Assembly (NCBI GenBank): GCA_022385755.1
Contig: MU278357.1
Location: 812,105-876,104 of the forward strand
Length of the DNA stretch: 64,000 bases
Source: Trametopsis cervina
Taxonomy: Eukaryota > Basidiomycota > Agaricomycetes > Polyporales > Irpicaceae
Reading direction: 5' to 3'
The position numbers and the translations under genes are program-made. The notes below the pieces were generated by a model. The model saw only the letters and a list, made by a program, of their open reading frames with translations, searched no databases and had not been told where the DNA came from. This document shows, in pieces, positions 22,150 through 33,066 of the stretch. The stretch's first letter is position 1, and the number at the start of each line of letters is the position of its first letter.

Positions 22150-25100
22150 TTAGTTCATCTCGGCGGTGCCTTGATTGAACGTGCCCATCCATCCAAACCC
22201 TGCGGAGAGAGTATTGTGAGCCCAGAACAAGCGATAGTGTGTGTAGAGAGCTTACCTGGTATCGCCATATCAGGCCATATATTTGGATCCGTCATCGACT
22301 GCAGGAGCTCCATATCGAACGGCAACGGTGCAGACATGAACTGCCCCGGGCTGGTCTCCATCCCGAGGCCAGTCACAACCTCCGGCGAGTCCGCCACATA
22401 TACGCCGTCCGTGAACTGCGTGCTCGCAGGCGGAGGCGTCATCGACTGTCGCGGTACCGCCGGAGTTACAGGCGTAGACTGGAACTTAGCATGCAGGTTG
22501 TCGTCGTGCAACGGCTGTTTCTCGACCATGGGAGACACAGATTTGGCTTTCCCAGGTTGCCTCTTCTGCGATGGAGTCAGGCGATCTACGCGTGCGACGG
22601 GTGCTGCGAGGAGGGTTTTCAAGAAGGATGAGTAGAGCTTGGGGCCGTGGCGGTCGTCCACTGCGACTTCTGGAGAGCCGAGAAGATCGGCGATCTTCCC
22701 TACTTTGTTGCGGATCTCGAGTCGAGTTTCTCGGGAGACATATGTCGCATACCGAGGTTGCATGAGCTGTGTCGGGTCGCGTGATCAGCGCGGTAATGTT
22801 GAGTAAGTCGGGTCACAACACACCTTAAGCAAAAACGCGCAGGCAAAGGTCACGAAGACACTTTGCGCCTCAGGACCATGCTTGAGGAATATTTCTGCAA
22901 AACCCAGGTGAGCTTTCCATGGAGGATTAGACGAAGATATCACTCGTACTTTGATTTGGCACGGCGATGTCTTCCAAAACAGCCTGCGTAACATCAAACG
23001 CTGCCTTGATGCACTGCGGAGCCGTCATTAAGTGGCCCGCATCGCAACATACACAATTCACTTACACGAGAGAGCAGCTTCACGTCATCGCCCACAGAAG
23101 TCTTGCCAAACCCAGATTGGAACCCGAACGACAGAACTGTCATCCGCGCATAACTGTACGCAAGCCGCAACAAGCCGTTACGGAAGTTACTCTGGATGTC
23201 GGCCGGAGTGGTGTTCTCCCTTAGAAGCTTGTACCAGTGCTCCCAGAGCTGTGCGAGCTGATCATCAGTCTCAAGAGCAAGACTCGGCAGATCGAGCTTC
23301 TGTCGCACAAATGAGTATTGAAAACAACGGAACAGTCTGTGGGCGCATATACCTTGTTGAACCCGTTCGGGCTGTTCGGGTCGCTGTGGATCTTAGCTCT
23401 GAACTGGCCGAGGAGGGAGAGCTCGGCGTTGTACGCGGCGATCTGGATGTCGAATCCCTTCATGTTGTACGGGGAGCTGTTCCACCACTCTCCCGAGTGG
23501 TTCGCGACGTAGTCCATGTTGCTGATGATCGGCGGCTTGCCGTACTGCGAACCTGTGGAGCGGTCGAGGTTGAAGCAGTTGAGCCAGGCACGCGTGCGGT
23601 TGAGCATCTCGCGCGCGTGCATCTCATCTTTGGGCTTTGCGGTGTTGGGATAGTGCAAGTTCAGATCCGTCGCTATGCTGTAGAAGGGGTGTCATGGCCT
23701 GTTGTGTCACGGGTTGCAACGAGAACATACCGAATGGCGACGCCGAGGTAGATCCAGCTTCTGTCGTCTTCCCATTTGCGTGCCGGTACGGGATACAAGC
23801 TGAGCAGAATATACGCGTGAACGGACTCTACGCTCTTGGGGCCCCCAATGAGTGCAGTTCCGGCAGCTAACCGGGCATAGTGCATAGCCTGTTGATAAAG
23901 TTCCGGTCGCTCATGATAGAACCTGGAAGCGATACCACAGACTGAAATAGATCAGACGCCAGCTCAAGGCAGAGGGAGCCAATGCGTCACTCACTAACGG
24001 TGAACAGGAACGGACTGCGCCAATACGTCTTCTGTGCAGAGTATAGTACCGGATCAAGTAAGCTGACAGACAGGTTCATGTGGTTCCAATAACTGTCAAA
24101 AGATAAGTGCCTGGTCTGGATCAAGGATAGTATGTATCGCAAGTACGCACATGTCAAACAGCTTCTCCACTTCAGCAGGGGAAACAAGCCCAAGTCGGAG
24201 TATATGCGGTGTCTGATGTTCTGGACTGATCGGCTTTGTCAACGCGGGGCCTGCAAAAGATTGTCAGAAGACGATGCAAAGCAGGCTACAAGCGGCGTGC
24301 TCACTCTGGTCGCTCGGCCTAAAGTAATCAGCATTCGCTAGCCCCACATCGTCGCTCGCATCGTCCTCGCCACCGACGCTGCTCTTCGAGCGCATCTTCC
24401 TGACATTTCTCGTCAGCGACAGATCCGCAAGCAACCCCAACGGCGCAGCCGAGTTCGGGATAGTAGCGAGCCTCTCTTTCCTGGTCGGAACCTCCGAACC
24501 AGCCCTCCGGCTAGTGAAGGTCGACCCCTCATCTCCGCTAGCCCCGGCTTCGGCTTCGTCATCGTCAACGACATCGAAGGCATAGTCGTCCTCGGCGCCA
24601 CTCGCTTCAGGCGCCTCGCGGTCGCTGCCGTCCTCTTCTCCCGCGAGCATCTCGCGGGTGGCACTCGTACCGCCCATGCTGATGTAGCCGCCAAAGGCTT
24701 CGATAGACTCCCGTGCCTTGGTGATCCAGTCGAGGACGTCCGCCTTTGTTTTCGAGCTTTCGGGGAGGTCGTGCGCGCCGATGTCGCTCTCGTCTGGCGA
24801 GGTCACGCTGGTGATGAGCGAGAAGTTCTCGGTGGTCGCGGATTGGCTCGGTGAGGGCGCGTCGGCGGCGGCGACGGCGCGAGCTGCTTCGACGCGGCGG
24901 TTTGCTTCTTCGAGATCGGCCATGAGCTTGTTGATCTTCTCCGTTTGCTCACGTATCTGGGATAGGAGATGTTCACGCTTACTGGCGGAGCCGAATTATT
25001 ATTCAGTATGCATGCCATTGCTAATTGTGTAAGGTACGTACGGAGGTGCCCTGCGTTTCTTGCGCCCAGGAATTTTGCATTCGTGGGGGCCATTGCTGCA

Positions 25101-25998
25101 CCGTTTGCAGACATCCATACCAGGCTTGAACTCGCATTTGACCTGCACGAGAAGAGTATTAGTCAATACATTCGCGAGAACAAGAGACTCAATGAAGTAA
25201 CCTTCAGCCCTTTACACCGTTCGCAAGCGCCCCTGGGTGATCGTAGCCAGTCAGCACATGCATCGCTGATATGGGAGACGTAATGCGGACACACTTTGCC
25301 TTGACCTCGTGAGCGACCCCGACTTCCCTATCATCGCTGTCCTCCGGGTCGAGGTCGTAATCGTCCGTGAGCCGTGGCCTCTTGTACATAGGCCCGGAGT
25401 ACATGTCTTGTTGTGTGTCCACCGCGAGGTACGGATGTTGTGGGACCGTGTGGTCCACCATCCCCAGATCCGGAGAGAACGTCGGGGCATAGCCAGGCGG
25501 AGAAGAGTTGTATGTGGCCGGGCCAGCGTGCGATTGGCCCGATCTCAGCACGCCCTGTTGCGCGTATGCAGGATACATATTCGAATCCTGATAGGTGTTC
25601 ATCTGTCCTTGAGGCAAGGACGGAGATGAGCCTGCAAAGATGCCGCTCTGCGCGTATTGCTGCGTCTGCCCCTGCGATGAAGTCGACGGACCAGGCACAG
25701 GAGGAAAGTATCCATGTTGTCTTGGTGAGGCGGATAAGCTACGCCCCTGCTGCTGTTGCGATTGGACGTTGAAGTTGAACTGGTGTTGCGTATTTTGGGA
25801 AAAGGAGGAGTTGAAACCATCGAACGAGTTCTGCATCGTCTGCTGCGTCCCTTGTTGTCGTCTGCCGAGGCCCTGCTGACCCATGCCGGTGTGGACGACG
25901 CCGTACATGGGTGCGTCGAGCTCATACTCTTGCTCTAGCTGGGGGGCTACGCGCTGTTCGTCCCAGGTTGCGCTCATCTCGAAGTGTGGAGCAGACAT
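22150..25998 (-). CDS. Zn2Cys6 transcription factor with fungal-specific domain
   Basis: A Gln/Ser-rich N terminus (about 230 residues, starting MSAPHFEMSATWDEQ) precedes a binuclear zinc cluster assembled across an intron: CERCKGLKVKC then EFKPGMDV, CKRC and SNGPHEC, that is C-x2-C-x6-C-x8-C-x2-C-x6-C. A basic stretch (PGRKKRR) and a leucine-zipper-like helix (REHLLSQIREQTEKINKL) follow. After an acidic linker comes the fungal-specific transcription factor domain (HYARLAAGTALIGGP, VHAYILLSLYPVPARKW, LGVAIRIATDLNLH, EMLNRTRAWLNCFNLDRS). The likely end is ...GTFNQGTAEMN with TAA at 22152-22150, after a last intron. The arrangement recalls PriB/prtT-type regulators, but the target genes are unknown. 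Neighbouring the ABC pump suggests, without proving, a link. Confidence 0.85.
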
Positions 25999-28643
25999 GC
26001 TGGGCTGTGTCTACGGTACCAAGCATCCATATAAGCCCTTACTAACGCCCACGAACCTGGAAAGTGATAGACGCACTTGGATGTATGCGTGCGATAGCGC
26101 TGGATAACGTCGATGGAAAGATGGGGTGTACAGCACTCGTTCAGCACGTTCTGCGATGGCTGTGTAGGAACAGATGAGAGTGTGGAGGGGGTGCTACGGG
26201 TGGAAAGCAGCCGTTAGTTTTGAGCATCGCACATGGGAGAAGCGCGTACAGGCGTCCGTCAAAAGCACGTCCTCTCTCTTGACGTTTTCGCCGGAAAGCT
26301 GTGCTGAGATCACGTACAGCTCGCTCGTGGGTCGTGGCAGCCCAGATTGGGAGCGAACGCCAGTGTCGCCGTCGTGTTGGACGTCGGGGACGTTAGGGAT
26401 CTTGACCTTTGTCGACGGCCCTGGACGAGACCTGCGACGACGAATTCGAATCGGGTGCGCACTGGCATATTTATAATATACTGTACCTCGCAAAGAGCCG
26501 ACCGAGACCACCGAGAACCTACTGCCAACGCAGGCAGACGAGTCATCTCGAGTGTCCACTATCTCGAGGGCTCGTGGCAAACACATCACAGTGGAAGGAG
26601 ATACCAGAAAGTGTTTAGCAAACTTCACCGCAATGTGCACCATCTGACTTTGCCTGCAGTCGTACAGAGCTATGCACTCGAGGCGGTGCACTACCCTTGG
26701 GCGTTTACTGATCAAAGGGTTCACCATTCTTGCCACCGACTATCATCGGCTCTAGAAAACGTCACGGTCGTCGCAAGATCCCGCACCCTCCCTGGCGAGC
26801 TGGCAATCACTGCTTTGGCGTAATGGGTCAAACAACCTGCTCGTGTTTCTGTGCATCGCTACGGACCAGAAGCAGTGACGTACCGTACATACCCGGTAGC
26901 CACCATCCGGTTGTGAGTAAACCGACCCCACGTCGATCCACTCTGTTTTGACTGTTCGTACGTTGCAGGAGCGTAAGCTGTGTTCTCTTGCCACTTTCCC
27001 TGAACACCGGGAGACCGCATACATTGTAACCGGTCGAGACGGGATAACTTTCCATGGTACACCCATCTCGACATCGGTCACCATGTGAGTCGACGAACTG
27101 TGAATATTGAGGCTCTGCAAATACTGTGGATGATGGTAGAGTCGAACATAGAGGTGTGCAGCGTCTCTTCTCCGTTCTTCCGTCACGATCGCCATGCGGG
27201 ACTTAAAGCCGCGTCCTCGAGTACTGTACAGCAGCCAGGCCCAGAAGCCGCTATTCTACACTGGGCTTCTCAAGTTTCGATCCGAACAGTCACAACACCG
27301 AGGCACAACTTATGTTTGATCAGCGACTTGGTGACGTGCGTAAAAAATCGAATACACGCGGACCTACAAACAGCACGGAGCAAAGTTGAAGATACCTCCG
27401 TGGGTCCCAGTGATGGCCGCCGTGTGCGCACAGCCTACATTTTTCTCACCCATGCAAGCATACCAATGCCTGCATAAACTCTCGTGTACCTTTCTACCCG
27501 CACTCACGGACATCGAATGCCAGTCCGCGAACACTCCGGGAATGGTGGATGATGAACATTTCCGTCTGTCGGGTCTCGCCGTGACATTCTGTGAGTCGTC
27601 CGTTTCAGAGGCTCAACTGTCTCGTCATCGTGGTTTCTGAGTTATAGGTTGCTTCACCACGCCCTGCTCACGCAGAGGTAACCGGCAATTGTGGAGCCTG
27701 AGTAGGCTCTGAATTTACATCCGAATGAAGAAAATTTCTACACAGCGAACGAGAGCGCGTGGTTCGCGTGGTCGAGCCTAACAACCCAATGTCATTTGAC
27801 AGTCCCGTGAAAGATTTGTTGCGGTCAAACCTCAAGTAATTTACGACTCGTTACGGCATGACAATGCACGGCGTAGAAATGCCGTCTTTGCTCAGACTAT
27901 TAATGGTTCTTATTCTCGTTGCGGTAGCCATTCTATTATCCTCCTACCAAAGTGTGCACCGTTGTTATGCGCCACATCGACATGTCTTACCAGCATTGCT
28001 GTTTGAAGACTCCAGGAGAGATAATTTTAGTTCTCGAGCGTTGAACGATATCAAGTTGATTATATCACCATGCATATACAGTGTGGCAGCCGCACAGTCT
28101 GGGTAATAGGCTTACTGCAAATTCCTGCTTCTTAAGTCATGGCTGTAAGGATCATGGTGTTAATCCCCAGCCTTCTAATGACGTGGTATACAAAGTAAAC
28201 CTACGATGATGCCTCTCAAGTGCGGTACTCATGTGCGATCAGGTAAGCGTTTGATCAGCGGCCCGACAGCGCCAAAGTGACAGAAATGGCAAGTCGCATC
28301 AGTCGCATATTGCCGTCGCGATAGTTTCATCTTCTCTCTCTCACAGCGGCCGTCGTCAACAGTCTGTCCTCATCTCGGACGCAGACCATCTCCTGCCCTC
28401 TCCCGCCTTCACCTTCATCTTCTGCTCTTTGAGCAGCCTCTTCGCCTTTGCCAAGGGCAGGGTCCGGTCTTTACTGTCTTTCCTCTCTGGTGCGTCGCGC
28501 GCACAGCCGTACGCTGGTTACCACCGCAGCAGCTCACGCCTTGTTGACAGAATCGCTCTCGAAATATCCAATATCTCGCCATCCTTGCCTCTCCCCACTT
28601 CTTCGGCAGTCTATGCTCTTACAGTCGTCGCTCTTTCAGTAAT
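25999..28643. other. Large divergent intergenic region
   Basis: These 2.6 kb separate the transcription factor (minus) from a membrane protein (plus). Open frames up to 180 codons occur on both strands (26194-26736 minus, 26752-27195 minus, 27085-27477 plus), but none has a recognisable domain or coherent splicing. An 82-codon frame at 27858-28106 has a hydrophobic N terminus. I see regulatory or relic sequence rather than a supported gene. Confidence 0.4.
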
Positions 28644-30047
28644 ATGCACACACCACACAAACGACACACCAGACGGCAGGATCCTCCCCCGGCGGGCAAC
28701 GGCCTGGGAGGAGACTTCACCCTGAGTGCCAACGTACCAGCGCCCAGTGATCTTATCCTCAGCACTGGAGCAGGTGCCCCAGTGCCGACCGAGTCCATTC
28801 CGCCACTCGCGTCCGATCTCCCACTGGCTCCTCCCGTACAGACGGAGCCCAGTTCTTCGTCTCAAGCGGAGTCTACGCCGACGGCCTCTCAAACGGCCTC
28901 ATCCCAAGCGCTCTCTAACTCGTCCTCTCTCTCAACCTCGGCTGTCGTTGCAGCCTGCGTCGGTGCCTTCATCGGTCTCGCCATTCTCATATGTCTCTTC
29001 ATCTGGTGGACAAGGCACTCCTCGACCAAGGCGAAGCGGCGCGCCGCCCCGCGGACCCCGGTCTCGGACCACAGGAACGCACGCAGCGAGCAGGACCAGC
29101 AGAAGACGCGCAGCGGGATGTGGAACAAGCTGGACGAGGAGGGTCACCCACGGGAGATGAGCGAGGCAGAGTCGGACGAGAAGAACTTTTCCATGTTCAA
29201 GAAGCGCACGATGAGCATGCGCACGACGCGCACGGCCAAGGCTCTCGAGGAACACGGCTTCGACATGCCGCCCATCACGCAATACCACCCTGATCTCGCA
29301 AAACAGCTTGCGCTCGAACAGCCCGAACGGCCATTCGTGGCGCGCCAGGAGAGCGGCGTGTCGTGGGACGGGGACACCGTCGGCGACGACTCGTTCCTCT
29401 CGCTGCGGTCTGTTCGTATCGAATCTGGTGCTATGTCGCCGACGTTTGGTGTTGCGAAGATGACGCCGCCGGCTATGCCGTCGCAACTGCACAAGTGGGA
29501 GTCTGCGGAGGTGTTGACATTGGACGAGAGCGCGTACTCGGGAACGGCGGAGAACCCCTTCTCAGACGTTGCCGACGAACGCAGGAAAAGCGCATCGAAC
29601 CCGTTCTTCAGCGCCGGCGACGTACACCGGTCGTCTAGCCGCAGGAGTCGCAGCAACAGCCGCGGCCACTCGCACAGCCGAAACACGAGCAAGAGCAGAC
29701 GCAGCGTCAGCCGGTCGCAAGTCGCGAGCCAGATCAGCTCGGCCTCGGTAGACCCGTTCGCGGACGAAGCTGATCCATCAACAGCAATGCCGACGTTCAC
29801 CCGTACGCTCGCGCATGCCCACACCGACTCGAACACAAGCAGTGCCCTCGGTTCCGAACGCGCGATGAAGTCGCTCATCGCCGCCTTGGATTTGTCTCAG
29901 GAGGAGGTCGAGGAGCGCCTGCGCGTCGTGTCGATGCAGCCGTCGGTGGACTCGCGCTACTCGTCGATTTTCCGCGAACTCGAGGAGGAAATCGCTCTCA
30001 CGAAGGCGTTCCCCAACACGCCGTCTGGTCCTTCCATCCATCACTGA
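28644..30047 (+). CDS. Single-pass membrane protein, Ser-rich ectodomain
   Basis: One uninterrupted exon encodes 467 residues. Residues 1-98 are Pro/Ser/Thr-rich and would be O-glycosylated if outside. A transmembrane segment spans about 99-121 (SAVVAACVGAFIGLAILICLFIWW). The remaining 345 residues are polar, basic and Ser-rich, with an RS-like stretch (RRSRSNSRGHSHSRNTSKSR) and a C-terminal acidic helix. No signal peptide is visible, so the protein may insert by its TM segment alone or the true start may lie in an unseen upstream exon. The architecture resembles fungal wall-stress sensors but lacks a WSC domain. Family unknown. Confidence 0.75.
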   Translation: MHTPHKRHTRRQDPPPAGNGLGGDFTLSANVPAPSDLILSTGAGAPVPTESIPPLASDLPLAPPVQTEPSSSSQAESTPTASQTASSQALSNSSSLSTSAVVAACVGAFIGLAILICLFIWWTRHSSTKAKRRAAPRTPVSDHRNARSEQDQQKTRSGMWNKLDEEGHPREMSEAESDEKNFSMFKKRTMSMRTTRTAKALEEHGFDMPPITQYHPDLAKQLALEQPERPFVARQESGVSWDGDTVGDDSFLSLRSVRIESGAMSPTFGVAKMTPPAMPSQLHKWESAEVLTLDESAYSGTAENPFSDVADERRKSASNPFFSAGDVHRSSSRRSRSNSRGHSHSRNTSKSRRSVSRSQVASQISSASVDPFADEADPSTAMPTFTRTLAHAHTDSNTSSALGSERAMKSLIAALDLSQEEVEERLRVVSMQPSVDSRYSSIFRELEEEIALTKAFPNTPSGPSIHH

Positions 30048-31316
30048 TAGTGATAGGTGGAACTCACGCACACGTACTTGCCCCCCGTCGCCATGAACAT
30101 GCTCCACGCTGATTTAGACTGATGCATTTTCGCAACCCTCACTCGGCTAACTGCCGCCAGCCGTCGCCTCCATTTCGTCGCTCTCCGCTCGCTTATATCC
30201 CTCTCTTCACCCTCCTCTCCTTTTCATTCCACCCGCCCATCCGGCACCTTTCGCGCCGATCTGGGATCGCTGTCACCATCCGTTCAACCCCACCCGTCAT
30301 TTTTGTGGTCTGCATGACGTTCTCTTGTTCTTTCGCACCCATTTTATCTTACCCCACCCCGCTTGTTCTTGCAGACCCTTAGTTGTAAATACCCGAATTT
30401 TCTTTTGGGTGCACCTCGTTACCTGCGCGTCTTACGTAGTGTACTATCTGTTCTTCAGTCTCTCTGGTCTCCCCGTACTTACTCGCTATTTATTGATTGA
30501 AGCAACACGAGTACGCGGACGCGTACGCTGTCCTGCGAAGTTAAACAACTTCGAGCTACCCACCGCTGCCAGCAAGAACTGAGTTACTGAATAAATCACG
30601 GCCGCGTCTGCCAATTCTGCGATGCCGTGTTTTGTTTCCGTCGCGCAGAAGACGGAAGCTGTCCCGAACACGCACGTCGCCAAGATGCCCATCTTATTTT
30701 GACGGCCCGTCTCGAGTTTATGATCTGCATAGCCGCCCAAAATAAGCGTGAATTGCGCGGGCACTTTGTGCCGCATTGACCTCATCGCAGTCGCAGCCTG
30801 TCGCAGAGCTTCTCGGTCGACGTTAGACTTCACCAAAATGCGTTCTACACACCCTCGAATGCCTGTTCCGCGATGTTTTGGGTCGATTTCCACGCGAACG
30901 AGTGCGAGATATCAGAGTGGCGCAGCATGCGATTGTTCCATCCGCGCGTGCGGATGCAGACGGGTGTCAAGGTGATCGCAATATTCTTGACTTGCCTTTC
31001 CGGGGGTGGAACATCAGTGGGCGAGTGCCGTGCCGCACCTCCTTCATCTGGCTCACGACCAGCACCTCCTCCTACGCAGGGTGTCTGTTTCCTCCCCCTC
31101 CAGCACCCGACACGTCGTTCGGCTGCCTCCTCTTTTCTTCGCGCTGTTTGCAGGTCATTTGAGGGCTCTGCCATTATCCCCCACTCGTACATTTGGCCCG
31201 AACACTACCGCTCTTTGCTACAACATTCGTTCAAGAACACACGGTCTTTTCAAGGTTCAACTTACACAAATCCCCTGCACCCCGCCCAACATATCAACAT
31301 CCCAATTTCCATCACG
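30048..31316. other. Intergenic, no supported gene
   Basis: This stretch contains the 3' region of the upstream membrane protein and the promoter and leader of the SH3 protein. A 135-codon minus-strand frame at 30486-30893 is open but unrecognised and lies opposite promoter sequence. Confidence 0.45.
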
Positions 31317-32348
31317 ATGGCCCCGTCACTGTCTATCTCTACGTTCGTCACCCGCGACGAGGGTGCCACAGATGCGGCCAAAGAAACCAACAAGTTTCGG
31401 TCGTACTACATCATCGGCATTGTCCTCATCGGACTGCTGCTTGCCGGTCTTGTCATATTCTTGGTCGTGCGACACTTCAAGAAGAAGGCTTCTGCACAAA
31501 AGACCAGTGGTCAAGACAGGATACAGGTCTTGAGCCTCAATGTCCGCGGAATCATGATGGATAACGACGAGAAGAAGAGGTACGTTGTCTTTCACTCCCA
31601 TTCCCGTGTTGGGTGGGATCAAGCAATGTTGTGCTGACCTCCGCGCCAGTTACGCTACTACGCTTCGAAACGACGAATATCTGTTCTCACAACACAAGAT
31701 GACGGAGAGCCCGGTGATGCCTGAGATCAGTGTCCTCAGTCCCGACGCGTCCAAGTCCGATATACTAGAACACTACGAGTCAGAAGGGAAACTCCCTCGT
31801 CCATTCGCGCCCTTTATGGGCTCCCCGCCATCCCCTCTCAGTCCGGACATGAAGAAGGACAACCGGGCATCCACGGCGTCCTGGAAGTCGTGGAACCGTA
31901 ACTCGTTCCTGAGCGCAATAACCCCGACCGCGTCGTCTCGCTCGTCTGTCGCGTCGTTCTCCAGCGTAAGTTCCGGCAAAGATAAGCGCACCGTACGCCA
32001 GACGTTCAACCCTGTCCTTCCGGACGAACTGGTCATCTCGGTCGGCGAACGTCTACAAAGTGCGTATCACGTGCGACATTCATATTTAGACCCATCTGCT
32101 GATCTGTGTTTCGTCCGATCATAGTTGTCACGTCGTACGACGATGGCTGGTGCATCGTCGGGCGCGACTCCGTTTTCAAGCCCGGCGAGGTCGAGCTCGG
32201 CTCAGTTCCTGCATGGTGCTTCGTCAAGCCCGTGAAGGGCTTGCGCGCCGAGCGTCCGTTGCGCACGGCCAGCCTGGGTGTCACCATTAACCTGGAAGAA
32301 CCCACTGGCGGTCCGCGCGACAACGTCATGTCCTGGTCCAACTTCTGA
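31317..32348 (+). CDS. Membrane-anchored SH3-domain protein
   Basis: Three exons (31317-31579, 31650-32059, 32125-32348) give 298 residues. A short N terminus of about 30 residues precedes one transmembrane helix (SYYIIGIVLIGLLLAGLVIF) and a basic stop-transfer (HFKKKA). A Ser/Pro-rich cytoplasmic linker follows, then a C-terminal SH3 domain: FNPVLPDELVISVGERLQ, SYDDGWCIVGR and GSVPAWCFVKPVKG. The conserved SH3 ALYDY-loop equivalent, the DDGW tryptophan and the PAWCF segment are present. The layout is like yeast Fus1 (TM plus SH3). It may recruit PxxP partners to the membrane; the PxxP-rich C2 protein at 12241-14303 is one conceivable ligand, an untested idea. Confidence 0.85.
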
Positions 32349-33066
32349 TCGCCTCCCCCACCCCCATTATACCACACTGCTCTGAGCTCATAGCTTGATG
32401 CTTCATCTCCCCGCACGTTATTTCCCCCATCCTTCGTCCGTTGCTCTCGCGTTTATGCCTGGCGCGTACCCTTCCTCGTCCCTGTAAATTATCGGTCGAG
32501 AGTTACTCACCCTTTCCCTTTTCCCCCTGAGCGGCACCTCGCTGTATACCTCTTCCCGCCGTCGCCACGCGACGTGTGTTTTCCTCCTGTCGTTTTTTGC
32601 ATCTTATGAACGTGCGTTGCTGTTAATGATTGTCGCTTTCGCTTATTGCTAGGGCATCGACGGCTCTTTCAAGCTGGTATATCCGTTGTAGCTTTATCGT
32701 CTTCATACAGTACTAGTCAATCGTTAGAGTCAATGTCATTGCAGGCGTGTTGCCCTATGTACCCTATCGCCGCGTGTGGCTGGGTGCCAGTGAGCGCGGC
32801 GTTGACAAGGTGCGCTCTATCTCCCGAGCTGGTCCGATTTAACTATGACATAACTAATGTGCTGTTCGTCGCCATACGCCTCGCATGTCAGAAACACGCG
32901 CTTTCTTATCTGACTGGCGTCACTGACCGTTGTGCAACGACACAAGTTTCTCCGCAGTATGTTGATTTTTAGCGGTCTTTGTTTGGGTTTGTTGTGGTCA
33001 GAAGGATCATCAAAACGGGCGCCTCCCTAATGACCTTTCTTCCAAGTCCTCCTGCTCCGTCCTGCA
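32349..33066. other. Intergenic, no gene
   Basis: This stretch is a 3'-UTR and promoter region between two plus-strand genes, with a C/T-rich tract near 32510-32600. No coding potential is recognised. Confidence 0.5.

Noticed and set aside
26194..26736. Minus-strand 180-codon frame containing KIPNVPDVQHDGDTG and SELYVISAQLSGEN, faintly like the N-terminal C2 region of lipid kinases
   Set aside because: No flanking exons, no WNEW-type core motif, and only a short stretch is similar by eye. A profile search against the PI3K C2 domain would settle it; a significant hit with syntenic exons would support, none would refute.
30486..30893. 135-codon minus-strand frame
   Set aside because: It has no recognised motif and lies opposite the promoter region of the SH3 gene; probably chance.
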